From: Thiothrix winogradskyi
GTDB taxonomy: Bacteria > Pseudomonadota > Gammaproteobacteria > Thiotrichales > Thiotrichaceae
Direction of reading: 5' to 3'
NCBI RefSeq assembly: GCF_021650935.1
Contig: NZ_CP091244.1
Span: 3,906,001 to 3,970,000, forward strand
DNA length: 64,000 bases
Position 1 is the stretch's first letter. Every line of letters starts with the position of its first letter. The notes beneath the pieces are model-generated. The model was given only the letters and a program-made list of their open reading frames with translations, searched no databases and had not been told where the DNA came from. Made by a program: the position numbers and the translations under genes. This document shows positions 44,172 to 53,101 of this stretch, one piece after another.

Positions 44172-45365
44172 TCAAAGGGTTTCAACGACGCGCCGGATAC
44201 GTTGCGCCGCTTCAATACATTCATCCAACGGGGCAACCAAGGCGAGGCGCACTCGCCCCGCACCCGGATTCATACCATTCGCCTCCCGCGACAAATAACT
44301 GCCGGGGACAACATTTACATGCGCTCGTGCAAACAATTCGCGGGTAAAAACGGTGTCATCCACTGGCGTTTGCGGCCACAAGTAGAAACCTGCCGCTGGT
44401 TGGGAAACCTCCAGCACCGGCGCGAGTATCGCCATCACCGCCGCGAATTTTTCGCGATACAAGGCACGGTTGGTTTGCACATGGGTTTCATCCGCCCATG
44501 CAGCAGCACTCGCTGCCTGAAACGGGGGTGGCATCGCACAGCCATGATAGGTGCGGTACAGCAAAAATTGTTTGAGGATTTCCGCATCGCCTGCCACAAA
44601 ACCGGAGCGCATTCCCGGTGCATTGGAACGTTTCGACAAGCTATGAAAGACCACACACCGCTTCCATGCCGTGTTCCCCATCTGCGCTGCGGCTTGCAGT
44701 AAGCCCGCTGGTGGCTGGGTTTCATCGGCATACAGTTCGGAATAGCATTCATCTGCCGCGACAATAAAGTCATAGGTTTCCGCGAGTTGCAGCACTAATT
44801 GCAGCGTTTCCAACGGCATGAGCGCGCCCGTGGGATTACCGGGGCTGCAAATGTAGAGCAATTGGCAACGCTGCCACACTGCTGCGGGTACGGCGGCAAA
44901 ATCGGGGATAAAACCATTCGCAGCGGTGCAATTCAGAAACACGGGTTCTGCCCCGGCTAGTAACGCCGCACCTTCGTAAATCTGGTAGAAGGGATTGGGC
45001 ATCACCACCGCTGCATCGCCAGTGCGCGTCACCACGGCTTGTGCAAACGCAAACAGCGCTTCGCGGGTACCATTCACGGGAATGACGTGCTGTTCGGCAT
45101 CCACCGATCCCACCGGAAGTTGAAAGCGTTGTGTCAGCCAAGCAGCAATGCTGTCGCGCAACGCTGCTGAGCCTTTGGTGAGCGGGTAATTGGCTAAACC
45201 ACCCAAATTTGCCGCAATCGCTTCATGAATGAAAGCAGGGGTTGGGTGCTTGGGTTCCCCCATTGCCAACGAAACCGCAGGCAAATCAGCGGGGCTGATG
45301 CCTTGCAGCAAGGTGCGGATGCGTTCAAACGGGTAAGCTTGCAAGCGGGCAAGATCAGGATTCAT
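44172..45365 (-). CDS. dapC: Succinyldiaminopimelate transaminase DapC
   Basis: DapC is a PLP enzyme that aminates N-succinyl-2-amino-6-oxopimelate with glutamate. The 397-residue fold type I aminotransferase begins NPDLARLQAYPFERIRTLL, a DapC signature, and has the PLP-lysine region VFHSLSKRSNAPGMRSGF (about residue 240) and C-terminal Arg in GRVRLALV. The pairing with dapD supports the assignment over other class I aminotransferases. Confidence 0.94.
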   Translation of the reverse strand: MNPDLARLQAYPFERIRTLLQGISPADLPAVSLAMGEPKHPTPAFIHEAIAANLGGLANYPLTKGSAALRDSIAAWLTQRFQLPVGSVDAEQHVIPVNGTREALFAFAQAVVTRTGDAAVVMPNPFYQIYEGAALLAGAEPVFLNCTAANGFIPDFAAVPAAVWQRCQLLYICSPGNPTGALMPLETLQLVLQLAETYDFIVAADECYSELYADETQPPAGLLQAAAQMGNTAWKRCVVFHSLSKRSNAPGMRSGFVAGDAEILKQFLLYRTYHGCAMPPPFQAASAAAWADETHVQTNRALYREKFAAVMAILAPVLEVSQPAAGFYLWPQTPVDDTVFTRELFARAHVNVVPGSYLSREANGMNPGAGRVRLALVAPLDECIEAAQRIRRVVETL

Positions 45366-45445
45366 GGAGCGCGGCTATCCCAAATTGGCTGAAACGCCAG
45401 AGTATACCGGAAAACCCAAAAGCGTCACAAACTCCAGCAATCCCG

Positions 45446-45796
45446 CTATTTTTTCTGCATCTTCGCTTTCAAATCGGCAAACGGGTTATGCGTTGCTGCC
45501 GCAGGGCCACTGGTTCCGGCAGAACCGCCGTGCTCGGCTTCGATTAACTTTTGATGTTCATTATCGTGACAGTACAAGCACAACAGTTCCCAGTTGCTGC
45601 CATCCTGCGGGTTGTTATCGTGGTTGTGATCGCGGTGATGCACGGTCAATTCGCGCAAATTGGCGTGCGTGAACTCCCGCGCACAACGCCCGCAAATCCA
45701 CGGGTACAGCTTCAAGGCTTGTTCGCGGTAGCCTTTGGCGCGTTCGTCGGCATTTTTACGTGCATTCAGTACAATTTTGGCGTGGTCGGCCTTCAT
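45446..45796 (-). CDS. yajD: HNH nuclease family protein (YajD-like)
   Basis: This 116-residue protein has an HNH motif: CGRCAREFTHANLRELTVHHRDHNHDNNPQ, then LLCLYCHDNEHQK, with two CxxC pairs binding zinc. It matches YajD of Escherichia coli in size and layout. No partner gene is adjacent, and the biological target is unknown. Confidence 0.9.
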   Translation of the reverse strand: MKADHAKIVLNARKNADERAKGYREQALKLYPWICGRCAREFTHANLRELTVHHRDHNHDNNPQDGSNWELLCLYCHDNEHQKLIEAEHGGSAGTSGPAAATHNPFADLKAKMQKK

Positions 45797-45863
45797 GGTG
45801 GTTCCTCTTGTTAGTGGATGATTGGGCTATTGTATACAAATTTGGGTGGGTAATCTCGACAAC

Positions 45864-45910
45864 TGACTGTGGGTCACTTACAATCCCCACAAACAACTGA
45901 CCAGCAGTCA
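45864..45910 (+). promoter_or_regulatory. Twin TGAC-N5-GTCA operators upstream of the TetR gene
   Basis: TGACTGTGGGTCA (45864-45876) and TGACCAGCAGTCA (45898-45910) are two inverted repeats of the same form, 34 bases apart centre to centre, about three helical turns. The second ends 5 bases before the TetR start codon. They are probably sites for the TetR protein encoded next. Confidence 0.6.
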
Positions 45911-45915
45911 TTTAT

Positions 45916-46554
45916 ATGCAAATCCGTGCCACCAACCCCGAAGACAAAGAACTACGCCGCGAAGCCATCCTTGATGCTGCCGAACAACTTTGGCTCACCC
46001 ACCCTGAACGCCTGTGCAATGTCGCTGACATCGCCACCGCCGCAGGGCTTGCTAAAGGCACAGTCTACTTATATTTCCGCAGCAAGGAAGAGCTATTCCT
46101 CGGCATTCACGAGCGGCACGTTGGCACGTTTTTCAGCCGCATGAAAACACGCGCCCAACAAGCCACACCGATGACCCTAGACGATTTGTTCAGCGTCAAT
46201 CGGCAATTTCTGCTGGACTTTCCCGCTTTCCTGCCACTTGCCACGCTGTGTCATGGGCTATTAGAACGGCAAATCCCCCTAGACATCGCCTTTGCCTTTG
46301 AACAACGGACTTACACCAAACTCAATGAAGTCGTTGAGGTGTTACGTAACCATTTCCCGCAAACCACGCAAGCATTAATGCTACAAAGCTATGCCCTCTT
46401 CCTCGGTTTATGGCAATTAATGCGCCCAACGCCTCTGAAAGAACTGATGAAAGAGCGCTCACTGCTATGCGCTTGCACCGACGATTATTTACAAATGCTC
46501 GAATCCGCCCTGACATCCCTTTGGCGCGGCGCACTCACCCCGGAGATTCATTGA
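45916..46554 (+). CDS. TetR/AcrR family transcriptional regulator
   Basis: This 212-residue regulator has an N-terminal helix-turn-helix (ILDAAEQLWLTHPERLCNVADIATAAGLAKGTVYLYFRSKEELF, residues about 18-60) and a helical ligand-binding domain. It is the first gene of a three-gene efflux operon, with a 1-base overlap (TGATG) to the next gene. It probably represses the operon through the TGAC-N5-GTCA sites until a substrate binds. Confidence 0.93.
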   Translation: MQIRATNPEDKELRREAILDAAEQLWLTHPERLCNVADIATAAGLAKGTVYLYFRSKEELFLGIHERHVGTFFSRMKTRAQQATPMTLDDLFSVNRQFLLDFPAFLPLATLCHGLLERQIPLDIAFAFEQRTYTKLNEVVEVLRNHFPQTTQALMLQSYALFLGLWQLMRPTPLKELMKERSLLCACTDDYLQMLESALTSLWRGALTPEIH

Positions 46555-47630
46555 TGAAACCCACGTTACTATGGTCAAGCATTGCACTCCTGCTCACCGT
46601 GAGTGCCTGTAAAGAGCCAGAAACCACCACCACCGTAATCCGCCCCGCCCAAGTTTGGACAGTCACTGACACGCACACCGCCAACACGCTAACCTTTTCC
46701 GGCGAAACTCAAGCACGTCTGGAAGCCGATCTCGCTTTCCGTGTCGGTGGCAAAGTCATCAAACGCCAGGTTGACCCCGGCGATACCGTCAAAGCCGGGC
46801 AAGTCCTCGCCAGCCTCGATACCTCGGACGTAGCGCTGAATCTGAGCAGCACCCGTGCCAATCTCGCCGCAGCAGAAGCCGACCTCACCAATGCCCAAGC
46901 AGAATTAACCCGCATCCGCGAATTGCACCGCAAACAATTCATCGGACAATCTGCATTAGATAACGCCCAAGCTGCCCATGATGCGGCTAAGGCACGAGTC
47001 ACCGCAGCCCAAGCCCAACTCAAACTCAGCGGCAATCAAGCAGGCTACACCGAACTCGTCGCGGATCAAGACGGCATTATCACCCAAGTCCACACCGAAG
47101 CGGGGCAAGTCGTTGCCGCTGGCACACCCGTTGTACACATTGCTTACGCAGGCGAACGCGAAGTCCACATCCGTGTCGGTGAAACCACCGCACAAACCTT
47201 GCAAACCGGCACGCTGACCGACATTACCCTATGGTCACAGCCTGATAAGGTATTGCAAGGCAAAGTACGCGAAATTTCCCCCGCCGCCGATGCCACCCGC
47301 AGTTTTCTGGTCAAAATCAGCTTGCTGAATCCGCCTGATGCCTTGCGTTTAGGTGTCACCGCCGATGTGAAACTGCCCATCAGCGCCATGCAAGCCGCTC
47401 GCTGGTTGCCCGCTTCCGCCTTATTTCAGCAAGCGCAACAAACAGCGGTGTGGGTCGTAGGCGCGGATAATCAAGTCACACTACGCCCCATCACCGTGCT
47501 GGCGTATCAGCATGACGGCATTAGCGTCAGCGACCTCCCCGTTGGCACGACAGTGATTGCTGCCGGGGTTCACAAACTCAGTGCTGGGCAAGTGATCAAC
47601 CCGATTCCTTACGATGGGGCAGGCTCATGA
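46554..47630 (+). CDS. RND efflux periplasmic adaptor (membrane fusion lipoprotein)
   Basis: This 358-residue protein begins with a lipoprotein signal (LLWSSIALLLTVSAC, lipidated Cys of CKEPE). It shows the adaptor layout: barrel-sandwich half-motif LAFRVGGKVIKRQVDPGDTVKAGQVLASLD, an alpha hairpin (residues 100-165), then a second half-motif QDGIITQVHTEAGQVVAAG. It links the inner-membrane RND pump to an outer-membrane channel, which is not encoded here. The ATG at 46554 has GGAG upstream. Confidence 0.93.
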   Translation: MKPTLLWSSIALLLTVSACKEPETTTTVIRPAQVWTVTDTHTANTLTFSGETQARLEADLAFRVGGKVIKRQVDPGDTVKAGQVLASLDTSDVALNLSSTRANLAAAEADLTNAQAELTRIRELHRKQFIGQSALDNAQAAHDAAKARVTAAQAQLKLSGNQAGYTELVADQDGIITQVHTEAGQVVAAGTPVVHIAYAGEREVHIRVGETTAQTLQTGTLTDITLWSQPDKVLQGKVREISPAADATRSFLVKISLLNPPDALRLGVTADVKLPISAMQAARWLPASALFQQAQQTAVWVVGADNQVTLRPITVLAYQHDGISVSDLPVGTTVIAAGVHKLSAGQVINPIPYDGAGS

Positions 47631-50600
47631 GCAGTTTCAACCTCTCGGCTTGGGCGTTACGCCACCGCAACTTCGTGCTGTACCTGATGGTACTCACATT
47701 AGGGCTGGGTGTTTTCGGCTACACCAAACTGGGGCAATCGGAAGATCCGCCATTCACTTTTAAAGTCATGCTGGTGCAAGCCTACTGGGCGGGGGCAACC
47801 GCACAGGAAATCGAGTCACAAGTCACCGAACGCATCGAAAAAGTCATTCTTGAAACCGCGCATGTCGATATTGTGCGCAGCTTTTCACGCCCCGGCGAAA
47901 CCAATATCTTCGTGATTGCCAAAGATGATGCGCCTTCTGCCGCCATGCCCGATATGTTTTACGACATTCGCAAACGGGTGAATGACATGCGCCATACCTT
48001 GCCACAAGGCGTGGTGGGGCCACTGTTCAACGACGAATTCGGAGAAACTTACGGCAATATCTTTGCCCTGACGGGTGACGGTTTTAACTTTGCGCAATTA
48101 CGCGACGCTGCGGATAACATTCGTAAAGAACTGCTATTGGTCAAAGACGTGGCAAAAATCCTCAGCATTGGCGAGCAAGAAGAGCGCGTCACCATCACCC
48201 TTGCCAACAGCAAGCTGGCAAACCTCGGTTTTAGCGTGCAACAACTGGTCGATGTGCTGCAAGCTCAAAACGCCATCGCTGCCGTCGGTGCTTACAACAC
48301 CGCTACCGACCGCATTTACGTGCGCCCAGCCGGTACATTCAGCGACCTTGAAGACATTCGCAACTTACCGATCACGATTGGCAATCGCACTCTGCGCTTG
48401 CATGAAGTCGCCGACGTCACACGCGGCTATGCCGACCCGCCCCATTCCACGTTCCGCTATCAAGGGCAGGAGGCATTGGGAATTGGTATTTCCATGCGCA
48501 AAGGCGGCGACATTATTGCACTGGGGAAATCGCTGGATGCGGCACTGGTACGCATCGAAAGCCAATTGCCGGTGGGCATGGAATTGCACCGCGTCAACGA
48601 CCAACCCACGGCGGTGAAGCGCTCCATCAATGAATTCCTCAAAGTCGTGGCGGAAGCGGTGATTATCGTATTAGCAGTCAGTTTTTTAAGCTTGGGAATG
48701 CGGGCAGGGGCAGTCGTGGCTCTCTCGATTCCGTTAGTATTGGCAGCCACGTTTTTCGTCATGCACTTATTCGGGATTGGCTTGCACAAAATCTCATTGG
48801 GGTCGCTGGTACTCGCACTGGGCTTGCTGGTGGATGATGCGATTATTGCCATCGAAGTCATGCTGGTAAAAATGGAAGAAGGCTGGGATCGGGTCAGAGC
48901 CGCCAGCTTTGCCTACACCACCACCGCGTTTCCAATGTTAACGGGGACGTTAGTCACTGCCGCCGGGTTCTTGCCGATTGCTACCGCACAATCGTCCGTG
49001 GGGGAATACACGCGCTCGATTTTTGAAGTAGTGACGATTGCCTTGGTGATTTCGTGGTTTGTGGCAGTGATCGTGATTCCGTATTTGGGGTATAAGTTGT
49101 TGCCAGAAAAGCAGCACCAGCACCATGAATCCAAACTCGCCACCCGTTTCTATCGTTGGTTTCGGGGCTTGATCAAAGCCTGTGTTGCCTATCCATTAAT
49201 CGTTATTGTGCTGACGGTTGCGACCTTTGCCGGGTCAATTTTCATGTTTCAGTTCGTGCAGCAGCAGTTTTTCCCCGATTCCACCCGCATGGAATTGGTG
49301 GTGGATTTGAAATTGCCCGAAGGTTCTTCGCTGCAAGCCACCGAAGCCGAAACCCGCAAGCTGGAGCAATACCTCAATACGCAACAGGAACATATCGAAA
49401 ACTTTGCTGCGTATGTCGGCAATGGCTCGCCACGTTTCTATCTGCCGCTGGATCAGCAATTACCTGCCGCCAGTTTTGCGCAATTCGTGATTACCACCAA
49501 AAGCATCGCCGACCGCGAAGCGTTGCGCAGCAAACTCATTGACCTGTTGGACAATAGCCCCACCTTTGGCTTAGCTCGCGGGCGGGTGATTCGTTTGGAA
49601 AATGGCCCGCCGGTTGGCTACCCCGTGCAATTCCGTGTATCCGGTGACGATTTGTGGCAATTACGCGAACTCGGCGAACAAATCGCCACCGTCATGCGTG
49701 CCAATCCGCACTTGGTGAATGTGCATCTCGACTGGAACGAGCGCAGCAAAGCGATTCGCCTGAAACTCGATACCGCCAAAGCCATCAGCCTTGGGGTCAC
49801 GCAATCCGCGCTCTCGCAATTGCTGCAAAGCACCTTGAGCGGCACACCGATTGGCGAATTCCGCGAGCAAGATCAAACCATCCCGATCCTGTTACGCGGA
49901 ACGGAAGGCGAACGTGATTTGCTCTCGCGCCTTGCGGGGCTGAATGTACCCACCAACACCGGCAACACCGTTCCGCTCTCGCAACTGGCAACCATCGACT
50001 ACGTGCAGGAAGAAGGCATTCTCTGGCATCGTAACCGCACCCGAACCATCACGGTGCGAGGCGATATTTACAGCAAGATTCAAGCACCGACAGTGACAAC
50101 GGAAGTTGAAGCGCGTTTGGGTGAGATTCGTGCCAACTTGCCACTGGGCTACAAACTCGAAATCGGCGGCGCGGTGGAAGAAAGTGCTAAAGGCAACGAA
50201 TCCATTGGCGCTGGTTTTCCACTCTTCATCATCGTGGTGCTAACACTGCTAATGATTCAACTACAAAGCTTCCAGCGCGTCATTATGGTGGTGTTGACTG
50301 CACCGTTTGGTTTGATTGGGGTTGCGTTGTTCTTGCTGCTGTTTGATCGCCCGTTCGGGTTTGTTGCCATGCTGGGGACGATTGCGCTTTCTGGGATGAT
50401 TATGCGCAACTCGGTGATTTTGGTGGATCAAATCGAGCGCAATATTGACGCAGGCTTTGTGCCGCGTGAAGCCGTGATTGAGGCAGCCGTGCGCCGTTTC
50501 CGCCCCATTATGTTGACCGCATTGGCAGCGATTTTGGCGATGATTCCCTTATCGGAAAGCGTGTTCTTTGGGCCGATGGCGATTGCGATTATGGGCGGAT

Positions 50601-50719
50601 TATTGGTGGCGACGGTGCTAACGCTGCTGTTTTTACCAGCGCTGTATACGGTGTGGTTTAAACTGAGCAAGGGCAAAGCGGCGTTTGATGAAGCCGTTCA
50701 GCCCAGCGTGAGCGGATAA
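47627..50719 (+). CDS. RND efflux transporter permease
   Basis: This is a 1030-residue AcrB-type proton/drug antiporter. Twelve helices and two large periplasmic loops are apparent, starting with LRHRNFVLYLMVLTLGLGVFGY. The proton-relay pair lies in GLLVDDAIIAIE (about residue 405). The residue matching the AcrB TM10 lysine reads MRNSV, so an arginine replaces it, as in part of the family. Its start overlaps the adaptor stop by 4 bases, and its end overlaps the convergent folK by 22 bases. Substrate is unknown. Confidence 0.94.
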   Translation: MSSFNLSAWALRHRNFVLYLMVLTLGLGVFGYTKLGQSEDPPFTFKVMLVQAYWAGATAQEIESQVTERIEKVILETAHVDIVRSFSRPGETNIFVIAKDDAPSAAMPDMFYDIRKRVNDMRHTLPQGVVGPLFNDEFGETYGNIFALTGDGFNFAQLRDAADNIRKELLLVKDVAKILSIGEQEERVTITLANSKLANLGFSVQQLVDVLQAQNAIAAVGAYNTATDRIYVRPAGTFSDLEDIRNLPITIGNRTLRLHEVADVTRGYADPPHSTFRYQGQEALGIGISMRKGGDIIALGKSLDAALVRIESQLPVGMELHRVNDQPTAVKRSINEFLKVVAEAVIIVLAVSFLSLGMRAGAVVALSIPLVLAATFFVMHLFGIGLHKISLGSLVLALGLLVDDAIIAIEVMLVKMEEGWDRVRAASFAYTTTAFPMLTGTLVTAAGFLPIATAQSSVGEYTRSIFEVVTIALVISWFVAVIVIPYLGYKLLPEKQHQHHESKLATRFYRWFRGLIKACVAYPLIVIVLTVATFAGSIFMFQFVQQQFFPDSTRMELVVDLKLPEGSSLQATEAETRKLEQYLNTQQEHIENFAAYVGNGSPRFYLPLDQQLPAASFAQFVITTKSIADREALRSKLIDLLDNSPTFGLARGRVIRLENGPPVGYPVQFRVSGDDLWQLRELGEQIATVMRANPHLVNVHLDWNERSKAIRLKLDTAKAISLGVTQSALSQLLQSTLSGTPIGEFREQDQTIPILLRGTEGERDLLSRLAGLNVPTNTGNTVPLSQLATIDYVQEEGILWHRNRTRTITVRGDIYSKIQAPTVTTEVEARLGEIRANLPLGYKLEIGGAVEESAKGNESIGAGFPLFIIVVLTLLMIQLQSFQRVIMVVLTAPFGLIGVALFLLLFDRPFGFVAMLGTIALSGMIMRNSVILVDQIERNIDAGFVPREAVIEAAVRRFRPIMLTALAAILAMIPLSESVFFGPMAIAIMGGLLVATVLTLLFLPALYTVWFKLSKGKAAFDEAVQPSVSG

Positions 50720-51195
50720 AGATCATCACACGCCAATGCCGCCCGGCAATCTGCCAAACTGCGCCCATCCGGTAACACCCGATGCGGCGCAAGATCCAGC
50801 AACGGCAACACCACAAACGAGCGTTCGCCGATACCGGGGTGAGGAACACACAAATCAGGCGAGTCAATCAGCGCATCGCCGTACAGCAATAAATCAAGGT
50901 CAAGGGTACGCGGCCCCCAACGCAACGTTGCATTCCGTACCCGCCCGTGCGCCCGTTCCACCGCGAATAAGGTTTGTAATAAAGCGTGGGCGGGAAGCTG
51001 CGTCAATACACTAGCCACCGCATTCACGTAATCCGGTTGGTCTTGCGGCCCCATTGGTTTGCTAGTGTAAAAGCGTGAAACACCGCGCAATTCCACGCCT
51101 TCTGCATCCGCCAATTGCTTCAGTGCCGAGTGCACATTCGCCACCGGATTACCCAGATTGCTGCCTAAACCAATGTAGCAAAGCACCGGTGTCAT
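50698..51195 (-). CDS. folK: 2-amino-4-hydroxy-6-hydroxymethyldihydropteridine pyrophosphokinase
   Basis: FolK transfers pyrophosphate from ATP to 6-hydroxymethyl-7,8-dihydropterin in folate synthesis. The 165-residue protein has YIGLGSNLGNP at the N-terminus and the signature RWGPRTLDLDLLLYGD (about residues 90-105), then VPHPGIGERSFVLLPL-like text. It overlaps pcnB by 4 bases; the pcnB-folK pair is common in gammaproteobacteria. Confidence 0.96.
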   Translation of the reverse strand: MTPVLCYIGLGSNLGNPVANVHSALKQLADAEGVELRGVSRFYTSKPMGPQDQPDYVNAVASVLTQLPAHALLQTLFAVERAHGRVRNATLRWGPRTLDLDLLLYGDALIDSPDLCVPHPGIGERSFVVLPLLDLAPHRVLPDGRSLADCRAALACDDLYPLTLG

Positions 51196-52511
51196 GAAGC
51201 GGGTGAAGCGGATTTACTGGCTGTGGTCGGTTTACGACGTTTTTTACGGCGGCGCAAACTGCCTTTAATGGCTGCACCTTTGCACATGGCTTCACGCTCT
51301 TCGTGCGTGGCGCTCTGGAAGGCTGTCCACCATTCGGCATCATCCTCCACCGGCTCACCGGATTGGGCGCGTAAACACAGAAAATCATACGCTGCTCGAA
51401 AACGCGGATTGCTCAACAACGTTGCGGCACGGCGAATATCACGGTAACGGAAACGCGACTGCAACAACCAAATTTCGCGGGTAATATTGCTGTAACGGCG
51501 TGGCACAGCGGTAAAATCCACCTGATCGTGCAAGGCATCGCCGGACGCCTGTGTCATTGCCTGAAGTTCCGGCATTCCACGCGCCTGCAACTCTTCAGCC
51601 ACCACGGAAACCTCGTGCCACAATAACACCGCGTACAAAAATGCGGGCATCACCGACTTGCCTTCTGCCAAACGCTGATCGGTATTCTGTAGCGACAAGG
51701 TAATCATGCGCTCGAAATTGCCGGTGTCATCGTCCTCAAGGCTTTCGTAAGTCAGCGGTAATAAGTATTCCAATAAAGCGTATTCGCGCAATAACAGGAA
51801 GGTGTTCCAGCCATAACCACTGTGCAATAGCTTGATGATTTCATCGAATAAGCGGGCGGACGATACGCCTTCCAGCAAAATCCCCATCGGACGCACACAC
51901 GCCAAGGTAGCTGGTTCAATCTCAAAACCTAATTTTGCCGCAAACCGGATGGCCCGCAGCAAGCGCACCGGGTCTTCACGAAAGCGCTGTTCCGGGTCGC
52001 CCAGCAAACGGATTTTGCCGTTACGCAAATCATCCAAACCGCCGACAAAATCCAGCAACTCATCGCCAATCGGGTCGTAAAACAAGGCATTAATGGTGAA
52101 ATCGCGCCGCCACACATCCTCTTCCAAGGTGCCGTAGACGTTATCGTTGATAATGCGCCCCGCATCATTGACCTTGCCGCCATCCTCACTGTCATCGTGG
52201 GGTGCGCGGAACGTCGCCACCTCCAGATAATCGCGCCCGTAATAAATGTGCGCTAAGCGGAAGCGTCGCCCAATCAAACGGCAGGAATTGAATAAACGCC
52301 GAATCTCTTCAGGGTGCGCACTGGTCGCAATATCAAAATCTTTGGGGACTAAACCCAGCAATAAATCGCGGACGCAACCGCCCACTAAATAGGCTTCGTA
52401 ACCCGCTTTTTGCAAACGCCGAATCACATCTTTGGCACGCCCGCACACTTTATCAGCGGGGATATGATGCACGGCAGGCGGTACATGCACCGCGTTGTCT
52501 GGAATCAGCAT
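51192..52511 (-). CDS. pcnB: Poly(A) polymerase I
   Basis: PcnB adds poly(A) tails to RNA 3' ends and so promotes decay. The 439-residue class II nucleotidyltransferase has YLVGGCVRDLLLG and DFDIATSAHPEE (metal-binding Asp pair) near residues 45-65, then RRDFTINAL and GKIRLLGDPEQRFREDPVRLLRA. The C-terminus is strongly basic (GSLRRRKKRRKP), as is usual for PcnB as opposed to CCA-adding enzymes. The ATG at 52511 has AAGGG 9 bases upstream; a GTG lies two codons earlier. Confidence 0.95.
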   Translation of the reverse strand: MLIPDNAVHVPPAVHHIPADKVCGRAKDVIRRLQKAGYEAYLVGGCVRDLLLGLVPKDFDIATSAHPEEIRRLFNSCRLIGRRFRLAHIYYGRDYLEVATFRAPHDDSEDGGKVNDAGRIINDNVYGTLEEDVWRRDFTINALFYDPIGDELLDFVGGLDDLRNGKIRLLGDPEQRFREDPVRLLRAIRFAAKLGFEIEPATLACVRPMGILLEGVSSARLFDEIIKLLHSGYGWNTFLLLREYALLEYLLPLTYESLEDDDTGNFERMITLSLQNTDQRLAEGKSVMPAFLYAVLLWHEVSVVAEELQARGMPELQAMTQASGDALHDQVDFTAVPRRYSNITREIWLLQSRFRYRDIRRAATLLSNPRFRAAYDFLCLRAQSGEPVEDDAEWWTAFQSATHEEREAMCKGAAIKGSLRRRKKRRKPTTASKSASPAS

Positions 52512-52633
52512 TGCCACTGACCCTTAAAATTCCGTTTTACCCACACGTTCACTCAAGCTCCTGCCATAAAAGCGGCAATAATACTACTACAAAGCGGCAA
52601 TACCTACCCTATCCGCAACTTTTTTACAACACG

Positions 52634-53101
52634 TTAGAATAGCGTTTTTGCCATGACCATGCCATCTTCACGCCCAAACTCAGTTTGGTAATAGCCTTTA
52701 CGTAACCCGATCTCGTTAAAACCCAGGTTTAAATACAAGCGAATTGCTGCAAAATTTGACTGGCGCACTTCCAAAAAACAGGTTTCCGCATGGGCTGTCC
52801 GCCCAATGTGTTCCAACGTTTTCAAGAGACGGCTGCCCAAGCCTTGACCTTGATGCTCAGGCGCAATGCAAATATTCAGCAAATGCATTTCATCCAACAC
52901 AAACATCAGCATGGCATAACCGTGTAACTGCCCATCTTGCTCATATAACCAGCCGGAGTAGCCGTGTTTTAAGCAATCGCTGAAAATAGCGCGTGTCCAC
53001 GGGAAGGGATACGCCCGCAACTCCAGCGCCATAACCACATCCAAATCGTTCAAGGTCATCGGGCGTAGCGGCAAAAAATCCGACTCAATTGGGCTGGACA
53101 T
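52634..53101 (-). CDS. rimI: Ribosomal-protein-alanine N-acetyltransferase
   Basis: This 155-residue GNAT acetyltransferase has the RimI features: LELRAYPFPWT near the N-terminus, the acetyl-CoA loop IAPEHQGQGLGSRLLKTL (about residue 85) and FLEVRQSNFAAIRLYLNLGFNEIGLRKGYY. RimI acetylates the N-terminal alanine of ribosomal protein S18. The start at 53101 overlaps the end of the uracil-DNA glycosylase gene by 17 bases. Confidence 0.92.
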   Translation of the reverse strand: MSSPIESDFLPLRPMTLNDLDVVMALELRAYPFPWTRAIFSDCLKHGYSGWLYEQDGQLHGYAMLMFVLDEMHLLNICIAPEHQGQGLGSRLLKTLEHIGRTAHAETCFLEVRQSNFAAIRLYLNLGFNEIGLRKGYYQTEFGREDGMVMAKTLF

